The notes under the pieces are model-generated. The model searched no databases. It saw nothing but the letters and a program-made list of their open reading frames with translations, and was not told the DNA's origin. A stretch of DNA of 64,000 nucleotides from Chelydra serpentina (taxonomy: Eukaryota > Chordata > Testudines > Chelydridae): contig JBAIAC010000027.1 in the NCBI GenBank assembly GCA_037349315.1, positions 18,337,501 to 18,401,500 on the forward strand, in the 5' to 3' direction. The position numbers and the translations under genes were made by a program. This document shows, piece by piece, positions 42,400-52,866 of the stretch; position 1 is the stretch's first letter; each line of letters starts with the position of its first letter.

Positions 42400-43650
42400 T
42401 TTATATAGGATATAAATACTTCCACGAAGAGCGGCGATCTTAGTTCTGTTCGCCTTTTGCACAAGTCTGTCTGGTAACAGCTTGCCAACTCGCTCGCCAG
42501 ATTCCCACTAGTTTTGCTTCAAACAGAATAAAGCAAACTCTGCCTTTCGGGACCGAAGTTTGTTGATTTCACATCTTAGATTGACGAGGTTCCGACGTTC
42601 TCTGGGGACGGGGCAGAAGCACAGTTTACATTCAAGGCCTTCATTTCCTTCCCAAGGGCATCGATTCTATATTTCTCTCCATTTCTTTGTAAAGGTGGCA
42701 TACGAAATAATACGGCCTCCAAAGAAGGAGGCTTTAAGGCTTCCCAGGGTGCAGCAGCTGACGAAGAGGAGGGGGGTATTTGGTTTTTTTTAAGAGTTCT
42801 AACTCCTGCTGGAGAGAATTAACAAATGATGTATCAAACAGCAGAGAGGTATTTCACCTCCTCATTTTAGTGGGGCTTGCATACCCTGGGGGGCCTAAAA
42901 GGCATATGTATCGGAGCATGGTCAGATAGCACAATAGTGCAATGCCACAATCAGTGACAGAACTGATCAAGTCTCGTGACACTAAGAAATAGTCCAAACT
43001 CTAATATATTAAATGAGCTGCAGAAAGACAACCTATAGCCTCTGGCTGTGTGATTACCCAATCTCCACACATCTTGTGAGCCTAAATCAGCCATGTATGT
43101 ATGAGGTACCTGTATTCGTGGTTTTCTATGGTGATGGAGAAGAGATTTATCAAGGACTGGGTCTAGACTTTCATTAAAGTCTCCAGCTATAATAGGATGA
43201 TGGCCCATGTCATTTATACTCATCAAAAATTTAGGAAAAACATGTGGGATCATCCTGGGCAGGGGAGGGCGGATGGGTGGGGGAGAGCTCACGGGCGCGG
43301 GAGGGCACATAGAGGTTGGCAAAGACGATTATAGAATTTCCATTTTCAGCCATGAGGACAGTAAATCCGCCCTCACTGACAGACCTTGTACTCAGAACAT
43401 TAACATTCAACTTTTTATGCATCATTATAACAACGCCCTGCACTGTACAATTAAAGCAACTAGAAACAGAGAGGCTTACCCAATCTCTGTTCCATGTACG
43501 AGCTTCAAGTTCTGTCTGACGTATCTCCTGGAGCATAGCAATGCCAGCATGCTCTTTTTTAAGCACTGAGTATATATTTTTCTTTTAATAGGGTTATTAA
43601 AACCCTTTATGTTCCAGGAGACACATTTAATTATCGGAGCCAGCATTGTT
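42400..43650 (-). pseudogene. L1-like LINE ORF2, endonuclease part and linker only
   Basis: On the minus strand ORF2 appears to open near 43648 (MLAPIIKCVSWNIKGFNNP). After a frameshift near 43560 it continues as KKEHAGIAMLQEIRQTELE, then HHPIIAGDFNESLDPVLDKS near 43180 and a 'VTRLD' motif near 42970. This is the order of the L1-clade apurinic-type endonuclease. The linker follows at 42480-42760 (GRIISYATFTKKW, EINKLRSRKAEFALFCLKQN, WESGERVGKL). The reverse transcriptase domain and 3' end are not found. Several frameshifts and stops are present, so it is dead. It is 3' incomplete, the reverse of the usual 5' truncation. Confidence 0.85.
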
Positions 43651-43972
43651 AAAATATACCTGATAGACTATAAAGTCACTTTGTGAATAAATGAGAAATT
43701 GCAAATTTTCCTGAGCAGCGTACAGCTCTTGCAGATCGAAGCAGCAAACGTTATATAAACCGGGTACAGGGTGTCACTTCCCGGTACAGATTCTACAGGA
43801 GTGGGAAGGCAATTCCAAGCTTGGGAGGGTAACAGGAGATGGACCAAAAGAGGAATTAAATAAGTGAAAAAACAAAAAACAGAAACGATAGCGGAGAGAA
43901 AAAAAATACACATTCGTACCAAACAAACAAGAATCTGTTTAAACAGTCCAAAAATAGACCCTTGACACAGGG
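43651..43972 (-). other. Sequence upstream of the L1-like ORF2; possible ORF1 or UTR
   Basis: AT-rich minus-strand sequence directly 5' of the ORF2 start. I cannot align it to any ORF1 protein. Confidence 0.25.
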
Positions 43973-44025
43973 GGTGTGTCTACACTGGAATAAAAGACCC
44001 GCAGCCAGATCAGGTGAGATCCTCA
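43973..44025 (+). repeat. Half-copy of the foldback DNA element
   Basis: 'gggtgtgtctacactggaat' followed by 'aaaagacccgcag' matches the terminal block at 47074 and the ends of 7818-8219. Confidence 0.55.
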
Positions 44026-46379
44026 CAGCCCCTGGGACCCCGAGCATTACAACTATAGTAATCACCTACTACCAATAGAATCTGGACACGAGTCCATAAC
44101 GAAGCACCATATAATTAAGCAATGACAATATACTAATCAAGGTACAGATTTTACATTAATGCTCCTTTCCCAGGAGTTAAGGCAATAGGAAATACATTAA
44201 TAACCCTTTAACTTTTCAACCCTTCAACTCTATGAGTCTATTAATATCAACGAGCGCCCATCAACTTGTTTAGCGCAACCATACCAGATCTCAGGGAGCA
44301 ATACATAAATCCCATAATGTCTGATCGGCCCAGAGATGTCTCCTCTTGCGAGAGTTTGCAGATTTTGCAGACCCCCTGGTGCGCTGGGGTCCTGATCTCA
44401 CGCAGGCCACTGCTGTAGCGTGATAAGAACAGTACCAGCATTAACGGGGCTCGCCACTTTTCCTTATCAATGACGCCTCCTCCTGTTGGATCCTCCCCAT
44501 CGTGGGTTCGAGGCTCAGGAAGTGACGGGGCACCTCACAAGGAAACGGGTCTCATAACACTAGCCGCACAGTGCTGGGTGATGAAGGCCGGGGCGCCCCC
44601 AGCTGGTGTGCGCTGCTTCCTCACCAAAAGGCTAATCGTGCATGGCAAATCCAGGGCCTAGCTCAGCTCCCTGGCCCCCGTGTCAATCCAGAGTAACTCC
44701 ACTTGCACCACGTAACTGGGAAAGGGCTGGGTCCCCAAGGGGTGTGCAGAGTCAGCCTTAGGGGAAACGGTGCCCTGGGTGAACTTGTATTTTGGCACCC
44801 ACGGGTGCAGCACCCCTCCATTGCCCCAGGGCTCCGCAGGCTCCCCCGCTCCCTGCACCGCTAATCCCTGCACCCACATGGGGAAACTGACCCCATTGTG
44901 GTGCCCCCCTGCCAGCCGGGAGCAATTTCTGACACTACATCTGTGCTGCTGCACGGTGCCCCCCTGACCATGACGCCCTGGGCCGTTGCCTTAGGCCAGC
45001 CGTGGGGTATAGCAGCAGAAGCCCCACCACACTGCTAAGGAGACCAGGTAAGGCTCAAGCCCCAAAACTGGAACAGAGGAAGAAATATGCCTTGAGGTTC
45101 CTAGCACAGCTTTATTGACTGAGGATTGTAACTAGTGGGGCCCACTCATCAGCTACAGCTCCCACCAGCAGCGGAATCTCAATCCCTTTCTCCAGTGCCT
45201 TAAAACCAACACCTCGCAACAGAAACCCGGCCCTGCTGCCTGGCCCAGCTCCCCTGGCCAGGGGACAGGAGCAAGAGAACGGAGGGGCTTTAGGACCTGG
45301 TGATCCACAGGCCATCACCAATCCCTGGCCTCGGACCCATCACCTAGGAGGTAGTTAAACAGTCACAGCTGGAGCTAACCCCACCTCCCTTAAGTTGGCC
45401 ATCATACCCTGGGACAGAGAGATGGGCATGCCATTCTCCTCTCCCTTTATTTACCCCCCAGATCTTGGGTCACCAGAATGTCCATTGGCCTGCACCCCCT
45501 CCCTAGCCATTCCAGCGAGGCAGACCTGGTGACTCTGCGGGTGTCTACATAGCTGCTTTAATCCAGTTTCTACCAGAAATTCTATGGCCGGCTGGGGGAG
45601 GGAGGAGGAGGTCAGCTGGATGGTCCTGGTAAGTCCCTCCTGGTCTTGCAATCTGTGCATCTGAGTCCCCTTGTACATCCCCTTCCTTCGTGGGGAAAAC
45701 AGGAAGTGCTGCATTGCCCAGGACACGTGCAGCTCTGGATTAAGACTCTCATGCTTCAAATCTCATGCTTCAGGGCTTCTGCAAGTGGCCTGCAAGGGTC
45801 AGGAAGGAGGCACAATTAGCTAGATGTATTCTGGTATCCCCCCAGCCCACCTTCCATTGGGCACAGCTGGAAATAGGACAGCACACAGGGTGGGCCAGTG
45901 CTCTGAGGTAATGCAGAGAATCCTCTTTCTAGGTGCCCAGGTGGTGGGTTTTGCTCACCTGCAGGGTTAAATTAATTATCAGATTTGAGGTGAGGAAAGA
46001 ATTTTCTCAGAGATCAGATGAGCAGGGACTTTAGGGGTTTCAGCTTCCCTTGCAGTGTAGGGCACAGATCACTGGTGGGATCATGGGGGCATATCCCAGC
46101 CATATCCCATTGCAGGGGCCTTAGCCAGCAGCAGCATCTCGGTCTCTCCTGTTCTCTGCCTGTAGCGCCCACCAGCTCAGGCTCCTGAGGACTGAAATGC
46201 TTTAGCTCATGCTCCAGTTACTGGGCATAACACAGGGGTAACGGAGTGGAAGTGAGCAGCCTGTGCCTACAGGAGATCAGCCTAAATGGTCTGGTCTAAA
46301 CGGAGACTCTACGGAAGAGCGGCTTCCAATGGCTGGGGTGGATCTGGTGCCATGGAAAGATGTAGACACATAGGCAGCG
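44026..46379. other. No gene recognised
   Basis: Unassigned. 44690-44715 contains a scrap of the palindromic family ('ccagagtaactccacttgca'). A minus-strand AATAAA near 45115 and a CR1-like scrap at 45750-45810 are the only other marks. No exon is recognised. Confidence 0.35.
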
Positions 46380-46960
46380 GCGGGGGAGAAGACAGCTGAA
46401 GAGGCTGCTAGGTGGAAACTCAGGGAGGATCTCTGCAGAACACGCGGCTGTGGTCAAACACAGCTAACGTGATGTTGGGATGCGTAAGGAACAGGGTGGA
46501 GAATATTCGGATGGCTTTATATAAATCAAAGGTACCGCCTCATCCGGAATGCGTGCAACACTGGCCACCCCGATTCAAAGGAGACATTGCAGAACTTGAG
46601 GGGGATTCAGAATAGGGTGAGGCGAATGATGGAGGGAGAAATTGAAAAGATTAGGGTTGTTATCTGGGCGAGAACACAATAAGAAGGAACAAGACAGAAG
46701 TATAGAAAAGAATGACTTGCTACAGCAGGTAGCTAGGGCGAAGAGAAGTTCCCTGGCTCATAACACTGGAGCAAGGGAACGGCCAATGAACGTGAAAGAC
46801 GGGCATTTCAAAACTTTCACACGCACGATGTAGCGGCGGAACTCACTGCCACAGGAAGGTGCGGAGGCCCAGGATGGAGGGATTAGCTGTGTAGATGGAT
46901 CACAAGAATATCCTGAGTTAGCATAATTAACGACAACCATTTTGGAAGGGATATTATTCA
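46380..46960 (+). mobile_element. CR1-clade LINE, very old ORF2 C-terminal fragment
   Basis: The plus frame from about 46478 encodes GCVRNRVENIRMALYKSKVP, PHPECVQHWPPRFKGDIAEL, equivalent to the '[17 protein letters not shown]' region of CR1-clade LINEs. Decayed downstream codons and a 3' end with 'gaactcactgccacagga' near 46850 follow. It is the most diverged of the ORF2 relics. Confidence 0.75.
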
Positions 46961-47073
46961 ACCTCCTTCTTTAGGGTTTAAACCAATTAGAGACCAGGGT
47001 GAAACCTAATGGGGGCAAGGTGGGGGCAGATTATTCCACATCTGGGCAAGGCCTGGCTCAGGAATGCCAAGGG
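46961..47073. other. No call
   Basis: Short unassigned interval. Confidence 0.3.
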
Positions 47074-47130
47074 TACGTCCACACTTCAACAAAAGACCCA
47101 TGGCACAGCCGAGGCTGGCCCAGGTCGGTT
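47074..47130 (+). repeat. Half-copy of the foldback DNA element
   Basis: 'agggtacgtccacacttcaa' followed by 'caaaagacccatgg' shares its first 15 bases with 7818-8219. Confidence 0.6.
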
Positions 47131-47339
47131 CACTCGGAGAGGGGACGATCCCCGCGGAGTTATGGATTTGACCCATTACAACTAGATCTGTTTGTTACTG
47201 GAGAACAAACGGGAGCAGAATTAATTCACTCACCAAAGGAATCATCTCTCAGTGAATCCATGCGGGGGGTGGGGGTGGGGGAAAGGGGGTTGATTTTGCT
47301 GGGGAACCCATATGGGAGCAGCTCTCCCGTTGGTCTGTC

Positions 47340-47560
47340 GGGATAACGTACGCGCCGCAGCCCCGTTAATGCGCCATGCCTTGGCGGCGCTCAGCTCTCG
47401 CTCCTCGACGCACGTATGAGCTGACTGACTTGCTAGCGAGGGGAGAGCGGATGGCGGACGATAATGTGAGACGGGCAAGGGCACAATGGGCGCAGCGAAC
47501 GGGTTCCCCGCCGCCGCAGGAGGGGTTTCTTGCTCCAGCCGAATCCCACTCGTCATCCTG
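47340..47560. promoter_or_regulatory. CpG-dense block, candidate island
   Basis: Very dense CpG ('gataacgtacgcgccgcag', 'gcggatggcggacgataatg', 'gcgcagcgaacgggttcc') over a short stretch, with a steep drop on both sides. The plus frame 47376-47711 crosses it without a recognisable domain. Confidence 0.35.
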
Positions 47561-47689
47561 GCAGCTGGCAAACGTGGGGTCTGATACAAGTTACGAACCC
47601 CAAACGAGGAACACGAGGCAGTTCCCTCGCCAAGGAGCTGGGAAGGCTCTCGGGATTGGGCTGCATTCTCACGCCGGGCATGGTGGTAG

Positions 47690-47925
47690 AGGCGCTCAGA
47701 GCCCATTGTGACAGGCATTGCACAGACACACAGTGAGGGACAGCCCCTCCCTCCCAGAGCGTGCCGTCAAAACAGACAAAGGAAGGTTTATTCTCCCCAT
47801 TTTACAGAACTAAGGCCCAGAGATGAAGGGACTTGCAGAAAGTCAGAAGGGGAGTCGGTGGCAGAGCCGGGTTCTGAACCCAGCTCCCCCTGGGCCTTAA
47901 CCACAGGACCAGCTGCCTCAATAAC
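47690..47925 (-). repeat. MIR-like SINE, antisense
   Basis: 'gacaggcattgcacagacac', 'acagcccctccctcccagag', 'ttattctccccattttacag', 'aactaaggcccagagatg', 'gtggcagagccgggttctga', 'cttaaccacaggacca'. Full antisense order. Confidence 0.75.
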
Positions 47926-48839
47926 ATGCCCTGAGGGGGTGGTTTTTGAAAGCAGGCAGTTAAGTCAAAGGGATTTTTACCCGTGCAGAGCCCTTAAGGG
48001 AGAGAAGAATCAGGCCCTCTGTTCCTCTCCCCACCCCATCTCTGTCCTCTCTTTCCTGCCCCCACCCCCCTGCCTATCTATACAGCAGATTCCTCGGGGA
48101 ATCAGGACACGAACAAGCCCCTACCCCCACCCACAGTGTCGCTGCTCAGAGCACCGAGGAGCTCACAGCCAAGCGTGTCTCGGCTTTCCCTGCCCCCTTC
48201 TCTGGCTAAAGTGGGGGGGTGCAGAGATGGGTCGAATCACTACCCTCTCCCACAGGCCTCGCTTGCTCTCTCCTGTGTCCCCTCCCGCACGCTCTCAGCC
48301 AGGCTGCCACACGTCAGGAGCCCCCTGCCCGCCGGAGACCCCAGCCACCGCCCAGCCAGAGCCGGTCTGTTAATGCTGGATTATCTGGCTGGGGATTAGC
48401 AGACGCAGGGAACATCGGGCGGGAGGCGCAGCAGAATTATCCAGCCCCTTTGGCCGAATGCTGTCAGCTAGACCTCGAAACAAGCCCTGGGAGCCTAGCA
48501 GATGAAGCCCCAGAGGGGAAAGGCACCAGACGTCATTGTCAGTGTCGAGCACAAACCAGGCAATGGGCGAGCAGCTGGAAGAATTCTTTAGGAAGTCTAG
48601 TGGGAGATTTTCAAATGCCACCCTTGGGGATTTCGGGTGCTACAATTCCCATCAGTTTCCGACAGGATGTGGCAGGCAGAGTTTCGGCAGCTTGGAAAAC
48701 CTCAGCCCGGGTGTACAGCCCCATGGACCAGAGCTTCACTGGGAGACGGCGATCTCAGGCTCCAGGGGCCAGTGTTCAGTAATATTAGACAGGTGTGAAG
48801 CAATCCCCAAGACACAATCTTTGGCCCTTTTACAGCACG
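47926..48839. other. No gene recognised
   Basis: C-rich to 48360, then a repeat-free block at 48365-48480 ('aatgctggattatctggctg'). Overlapping frames on both strands only. Confidence 0.35.
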
Positions 48840-49275
48840 TCCAACCCAGGATCTCAAAGCACATCACAAATAACCAACAGCGATGATAATACCTAGTTCT
48901 TGTATAGAGCTTTTCATTCAGAGAGCTGGAAGTGCTTTGCAAAGGAGGTCAGAATTAGCCCCGTTGTACAGATGGGGAAACCGAGGCACAGAGGGGTGCA
49001 GGGACAAAAAAAGCCCGTGGCAAAGCCAGAACAGACCCAGATCTCCTCAGCCCCAAGCCAGTGTTTTAGCAACTATGCTACACAGTTTATAAATAGCTTG
49101 CAAGTTAGGGAAACATCACCAGCCCCTATTACATGGATAGGGAAAGCGAGGCCTGGCAAGAGGAAGTGATGTACCAAAGAAAATCACACAGTGAGTCAAT
49201 GGCAGAGCCACGGTCCCCTTGATGCCCAGTCCCTGGGCTTCCACCCCGTCACCGTCCTAAATCTGACCCCTCTAG
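48840..49275 (-). repeat. Two MIR-like SINEs, antisense, in tandem
   Basis: The first copy carries 'tgtatagagcttttcattca', 'ccgttgtacagatggggaaa', 'ccgaggcacagaggggtg', 'agcaactatgctacacagt'. The second carries 'cctattacatggatagggaa', 'agcgaggcctggcaagagg', 'cacagtgagtcaatggcaga'. They are adjacent and independently diverged. Confidence 0.65.
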
Positions 49276-49374
49276 CCAGTGATAAGGCTGTCTGTCACAG
49301 TCACCTCGGAAGGCGGGAAAGGAATCTGCTCCTGACCCTGCGGCAGGATGTAGCCAAAAGGAAACCACTGCCGA

Positions 49375-49460
49375 TTGGACCAGATCCACAGCTGGCGTAA
49401 GTCAGTGGGGCTCCAATCAATGGAGTCCGCAGTGTCTACACCAGCTTAGGATCGGGACCA
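49375..49460. repeat. Short palindromic dispersed repeat
   Basis: 'accagatccacagctggcgt' and 'acaccagcttaggatcggga' form inverted arms around 'gctccaatcaatggagtcc'. Confidence 0.7.
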
Positions 49461-49547
49461 TAATTTATTGTAGGGAGTCTATGAAAAAACGCCAGCAAGA
49501 GAACTTGGCCGGCTCTCATTTTCACTGGAAAGCTACTGGCCAAAGGC

Positions 49548-49625
49548 CCGGATTCTGATCTCGGTATAACTGGCGTAAGCGTGGCTGAGGTCAGGGGATT
49601 TACACCAGCATCCCTGACAACAGTA
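49548..49625. repeat. Short palindromic dispersed repeat
   Basis: 'ggattctgatctcggtataa', 'ctggcgtaagc' and 'ggggatttacaccagcatcc' belong to the same family as 49375-49460. Confidence 0.6.
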
Positions 49626-50087
49626 TCTGGACTAAAGCTGAACTGGAATGTTTCATGTGTTTAAAAATAAAATAAAAAGTGGGGGGCAGTGAATATACAG
49701 TGACCCCGAAGATATGGAACCTAACAGACGCCTTTAAACCGGTGAAACCCCACCCCCACCCCATCAGTGAAGCGGGGAGGGCTCGATCCAGTTTTCAAAC
49801 AAGCCAGAGTCTGATCTCATACAGTAGCAGGCCCTGGGAAGACTTCATGGTCTTCAAAAGAGAGTCACAGCAGCGAAAAGCCGGCTTGAGATCCGAGTCA
49901 GGCCCCTTGACTTGGTACCAGTGCGACAGCAGAATTAGCCCCAGCGTGTTCCTATAAGAGGCGCCATCCTCAGCTGCAGCTAGTCAGAGCTGGGCGCAGC
50001 AGGGGTGGGCCACAACGGAGCCGTCTGCAGTTCCCCGCTCCTGGGGCTTATTCTCCACCACCCCCATCCCCAGAATCATTTGGAGCA
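49626..50087. other. No gene recognised
   Basis: Unassigned interval between the palindromic repeats and a CR1 copy. Confidence 0.3.
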
Positions 50088-50548
50088 GCTGCTTTAAATG
50101 ACAAAAATGATTAGGGGGCTGGAGCACATGACTTATGAGGAGACGTTGAGGGAACTGGGATTGTTTAGCCTGCAGAAGAGAAGAGTGAGGGGGGATTTGA
50201 TAGCTGCTTTCAACTACCTAAAAGGGGGTTCCAAAAAGGATGGATCTAGACTGTTCTCAGTGGTAGAAGATGACAGAACAAGGAGTAATGGTCTCAAGTT
50301 GCAGAGGGGGAGGTTTAGGTTGGATATTAGGAAAAACTTTTTCACTAGTAGGGTGGTGAAGCACTGGAATGGGTTCCCTAGGGAGGTGGTGGAATCTCCT
50401 TCCTTAGAGGTTTTTAAGGTCAGGCTTGACAAAGCCCTGGCTGGGATGATCTAGTTGGGGTTGGTCCTGCTTTGAGCAGGGGGTTGGACTAGATGACCTC
50501 CTGAGGTCCCTTCCAACCCTGAGATTCTATGATTCTATGATTCTATGA
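50088..50548 (+). mobile_element. CR1 LINE 3' end with uninterrupted C-terminal frame
   Basis: Codons 50098-50454 encode 118 residues of the CR1 ORF2 C-terminus ([20 protein letters not shown] ... [20 protein letters not shown] ... [20 protein letters not shown] ... DKALAGMI) without a stop or frameshift. The 3' UTR hairpin and a short 'attctatg' 8-mer tail (about 50522-50548) follow. Strong 5' truncation removed the RT domain. The intact frame marks it as one of the younger insertions. Confidence 0.95.
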
Positions 50549-50739
50549 CACCCTCTGACCATGATGCTGAAAGCCCAAGGATTGCCAGGGGGCATCACAC
50601 CCACAACATGTCCCCTGGTCCTGGGGCAAGCAGCAGGGTAGCTTTGATATAGCCACCAGCTATCCCCGTACTGTGTAACTCAGGGATTCCCCCTGCCTGG
50701 GGGCGGTCCCCAGCCGGTCAGTTACTCTGGCTTTCCAGC
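50549..50739. other. No call
   Basis: Unassigned sequence downstream of the CR1 tail. Confidence 0.3.
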
Positions 50740-51135
50740 CCTTTCGTGCCACTGGAGCGGGACAGCGGATCTAGCACCTGATGCGCTCTGTAGCTCATAC
50801 CAAGATCTACATTCTCCAAGCATGCAAAACGTCCTTCAGCAGAGACTTAATATTATAGATCATGTTGTTTTGCTTCTCCAACCTGCTTAGCTATTTCCAT
50901 TAGATGAAGGAGTATTTGAGGATGATAAAAGATAATTAAGCGCTGAGAATGTAGCCGCTCATTCAGCAGGGAGAGAATAAAAGAAAGAAGAGGCCAAGCC
51001 ATTTCCTGATTACCGCCTGCTAGTTTGCATCTTCTTTGCCTGCTGAATTGCCTGTAGATTCTTCGGAGTCGTCTGTAACTGTCTGCAGCGAGCCAATAAA
51101 ATGTTAATGGGGAAAAAACAGGAGGAGATGGGGAC
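50740..51135. other. AT-richer, repeat-free block; possible conserved non-coding element
   Basis: Balanced-to-AT-rich text with GATA- and homeodomain-like cores ('gataaaagataattaagcgc' near 50920; 'ccaataaaatgttaatgggg' near 51091). No repeat family, foldback structure or ORF is seen. It is the best candidate in the window for conserved regulatory DNA, but this is a compositional impression only. Confidence 0.35.
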
Positions 51136-51528
51136 TGGATGGCTCAGGCAATATGATACAGCCCTTTGCGCTGAGGTCATGGATTTGACTCCAGCCTAGA
51201 TCAGCAGGGAGTGAAAGCTGTTACCATCGGATAGCTCTTTGCCCTACAGAAAAAAGCCCTATAGAATTGGATGGGGAGGAAATCAAGGGGCTTCTATAGA
51301 GGTTTAATAGGGACCTCCCGAAGAGATTTTAAAAGGCTGTAGAACTGAATAAGGAACGAGAGCAGCTCCAGGGTTTTTGGATGGTCTTATAGGATCTGGT
51401 TGCAGGGATAGAATTCTCTGTTCAATTCTACACGGGCTGGGTCAAAAGTCCTAGGCTCTCCTGGTCTATAACGCCTTCCTATGCGGCCATTGAGCTCAGT
51501 GAGGGCAGGTGGACAAAGGGGAGTAGCG
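51136..51528. other. No gene recognised
   Basis: A degenerate tRNA-like block ('ggatggctcaggcaatatga') near 51139 suggests an old SINE head. The remainder is unassigned. Confidence 0.35.
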
Positions 51529-51847
51529 CAGCGGTTTTCAAAATGGGGTCGGAACCCCATTTTAATGGGGTCACCAGGGCAGGCTTAGACTTGCTGGGGC
51601 CCGGGGCTGAAGCTGGAGGGCCTCAGGCCTGGGCAGTGGGGCTTCGGCTGGGGTTGAAGCCCTTGAGCTTTGGCCCCTCCGCCTGGAGTGGTGGGGTTTG
51701 GGCTTTGACTTTGGACCCCCCCCCACCCCACACACCCGGGGCGGCAGGACTCGGGTGAGCTCAGACTTCAGTCCCCTCTCCTGGGGTCTTGTAGTCATTT
51801 TTGTTGTCAGAAGGGGGCCGCGGTGCAATGAAGTTTGAGGACCCCTG
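51529..51847 (+). mobile_element. hAT-like non-autonomous DNA transposon
   Basis: Terminal inverted repeats cagcggttttcaaaa and the complement of gtttgaggacccctg. Flanking 8-bp repeats gagtagcg (51521-51528) and gagtagag (51848-51855) match at 7 of 8. The interior parallels 3164-3497 in reverse ('cttcggctggggttgaagcc', 'ttttgttgtcagaagggggc'). Confidence 0.8.
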
Positions 51848-51954
51848 GAGTAGAGAATGGTGTGGATAGATTCCCTCAGCACAATTTTCCCCCTCAGTCA
51901 GCAGACCCAGAAGAGACAGTGTGCATCACATGGCAGCGAACCAGCTCTTACAAT

Positions 51955-52190
51955 GGAAAGAGGGGCTTGCGATTCAGGCACTGAACTAGGGCTCGGGAAA
52001 TCCCAGCTCTGCCACAGATTCCCTGGGTGACCCTGGGCAAGTCACTTAATCTCTCTGCGCCTCTGTAAGATGGGGGTGAGAACCCTTCCTTCATCCAGCT
52101 GGTCTGTTTAGAGCACAAGCTCTCCCGAGCCAGGGCAAGTATCTCTCTATGCCCAGCACAACAGGGTCCTGAACTCTGCTGGCCCTCAAG
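51955..52190 (+). repeat. MIR-like SINE with extended tail, sense
   Basis: 'gggaaatcccagctctgcca', 'gtgaccctgggcaagtcact', 'taatctctctgcgcctctgt', 'aagatgggggtgagaac', then a tail block 'gcacaagctctcccgagcc' and 'tgcccagcacaacagggtcc'. Confidence 0.7.
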
Positions 52191-52852
52191 GTGCTACTGG
52201 AATCCAAGCAGGGGTGCCTGCAGCTTAGAGGAGAGGCACGCTGGCCTGGGGACACGGCCCTCTGGAGAGGAAACTCCTCCATCAGCAGCCGAACGAACGC
52301 TCAGGTTGCCAGGTTGAGATCGGACGCCTGGTGATTTGATTCGGTCACTTAACTCAGCGTGGCCGATTCAATGAGACAGAGGAGGAACAAGGGAGAAAAA
52401 TTCAAGGTCTCGAGTCCAAAGAAACCCACCAAACCTAGAGACCGTGACTGGAAACCTCCCAATCCAGGGATGAGCGGAGAACCAGGCCAGCGCGGAGACC
52501 TTAGCAGGACGGCGCCCAGGCACTGCCGGAGCAGAGACCCCTGCGGGCGGCGGTGTCTCTCTGGGCCAGAGGCGGCAGGTCACAGGGACGAGACGGTGGC
52601 ATCTCAGGCAGCCATTCCAAAGACAGCACTTCGAGCTGAATTGCATCTTTCTAGCTCAGGGCTCTCCTGCCTGAGAACACTTTCTAAGCCAAGCTCCCAG
52701 CATTGTAAGCCTTACGCATCCCTCCTTGCCTTGTGCTTACCCATCAGCAGAGATTCGCTCAGCGCCTTCGTTCGGTCACCGAACCTTTCCAAACGCCAGC
52801 AACCCGGGGCTTCTAGCCTAGACCTCTACTGCACCGTTGGGCAGAAGTGGGG
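52191..52852. other. No gene recognised; right end may be CR1-related
   Basis: The 204-codon plus frame from 52359 has no recognisable domain and runs into the CR1 copy out of frame. 52825-52852 weakly resembles the CR1 ORF2 segment just upstream of the insertion's apparent start. Confidence 0.35.
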
Positions 52853-52866
52853 AAGGGGTAGAGACC

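Noticed and set aside
45112..45330. Minus-strand AATAAA near 45115 as a possible gene 3' end or LTR
   Set aside because: No upstream exon, no LTR ends and no target duplication could be found.
47708..48373. 221-codon plus frame
   Set aside because: Starts in an antisense MIR-like repeat and continues through C-rich DNA with no domain.
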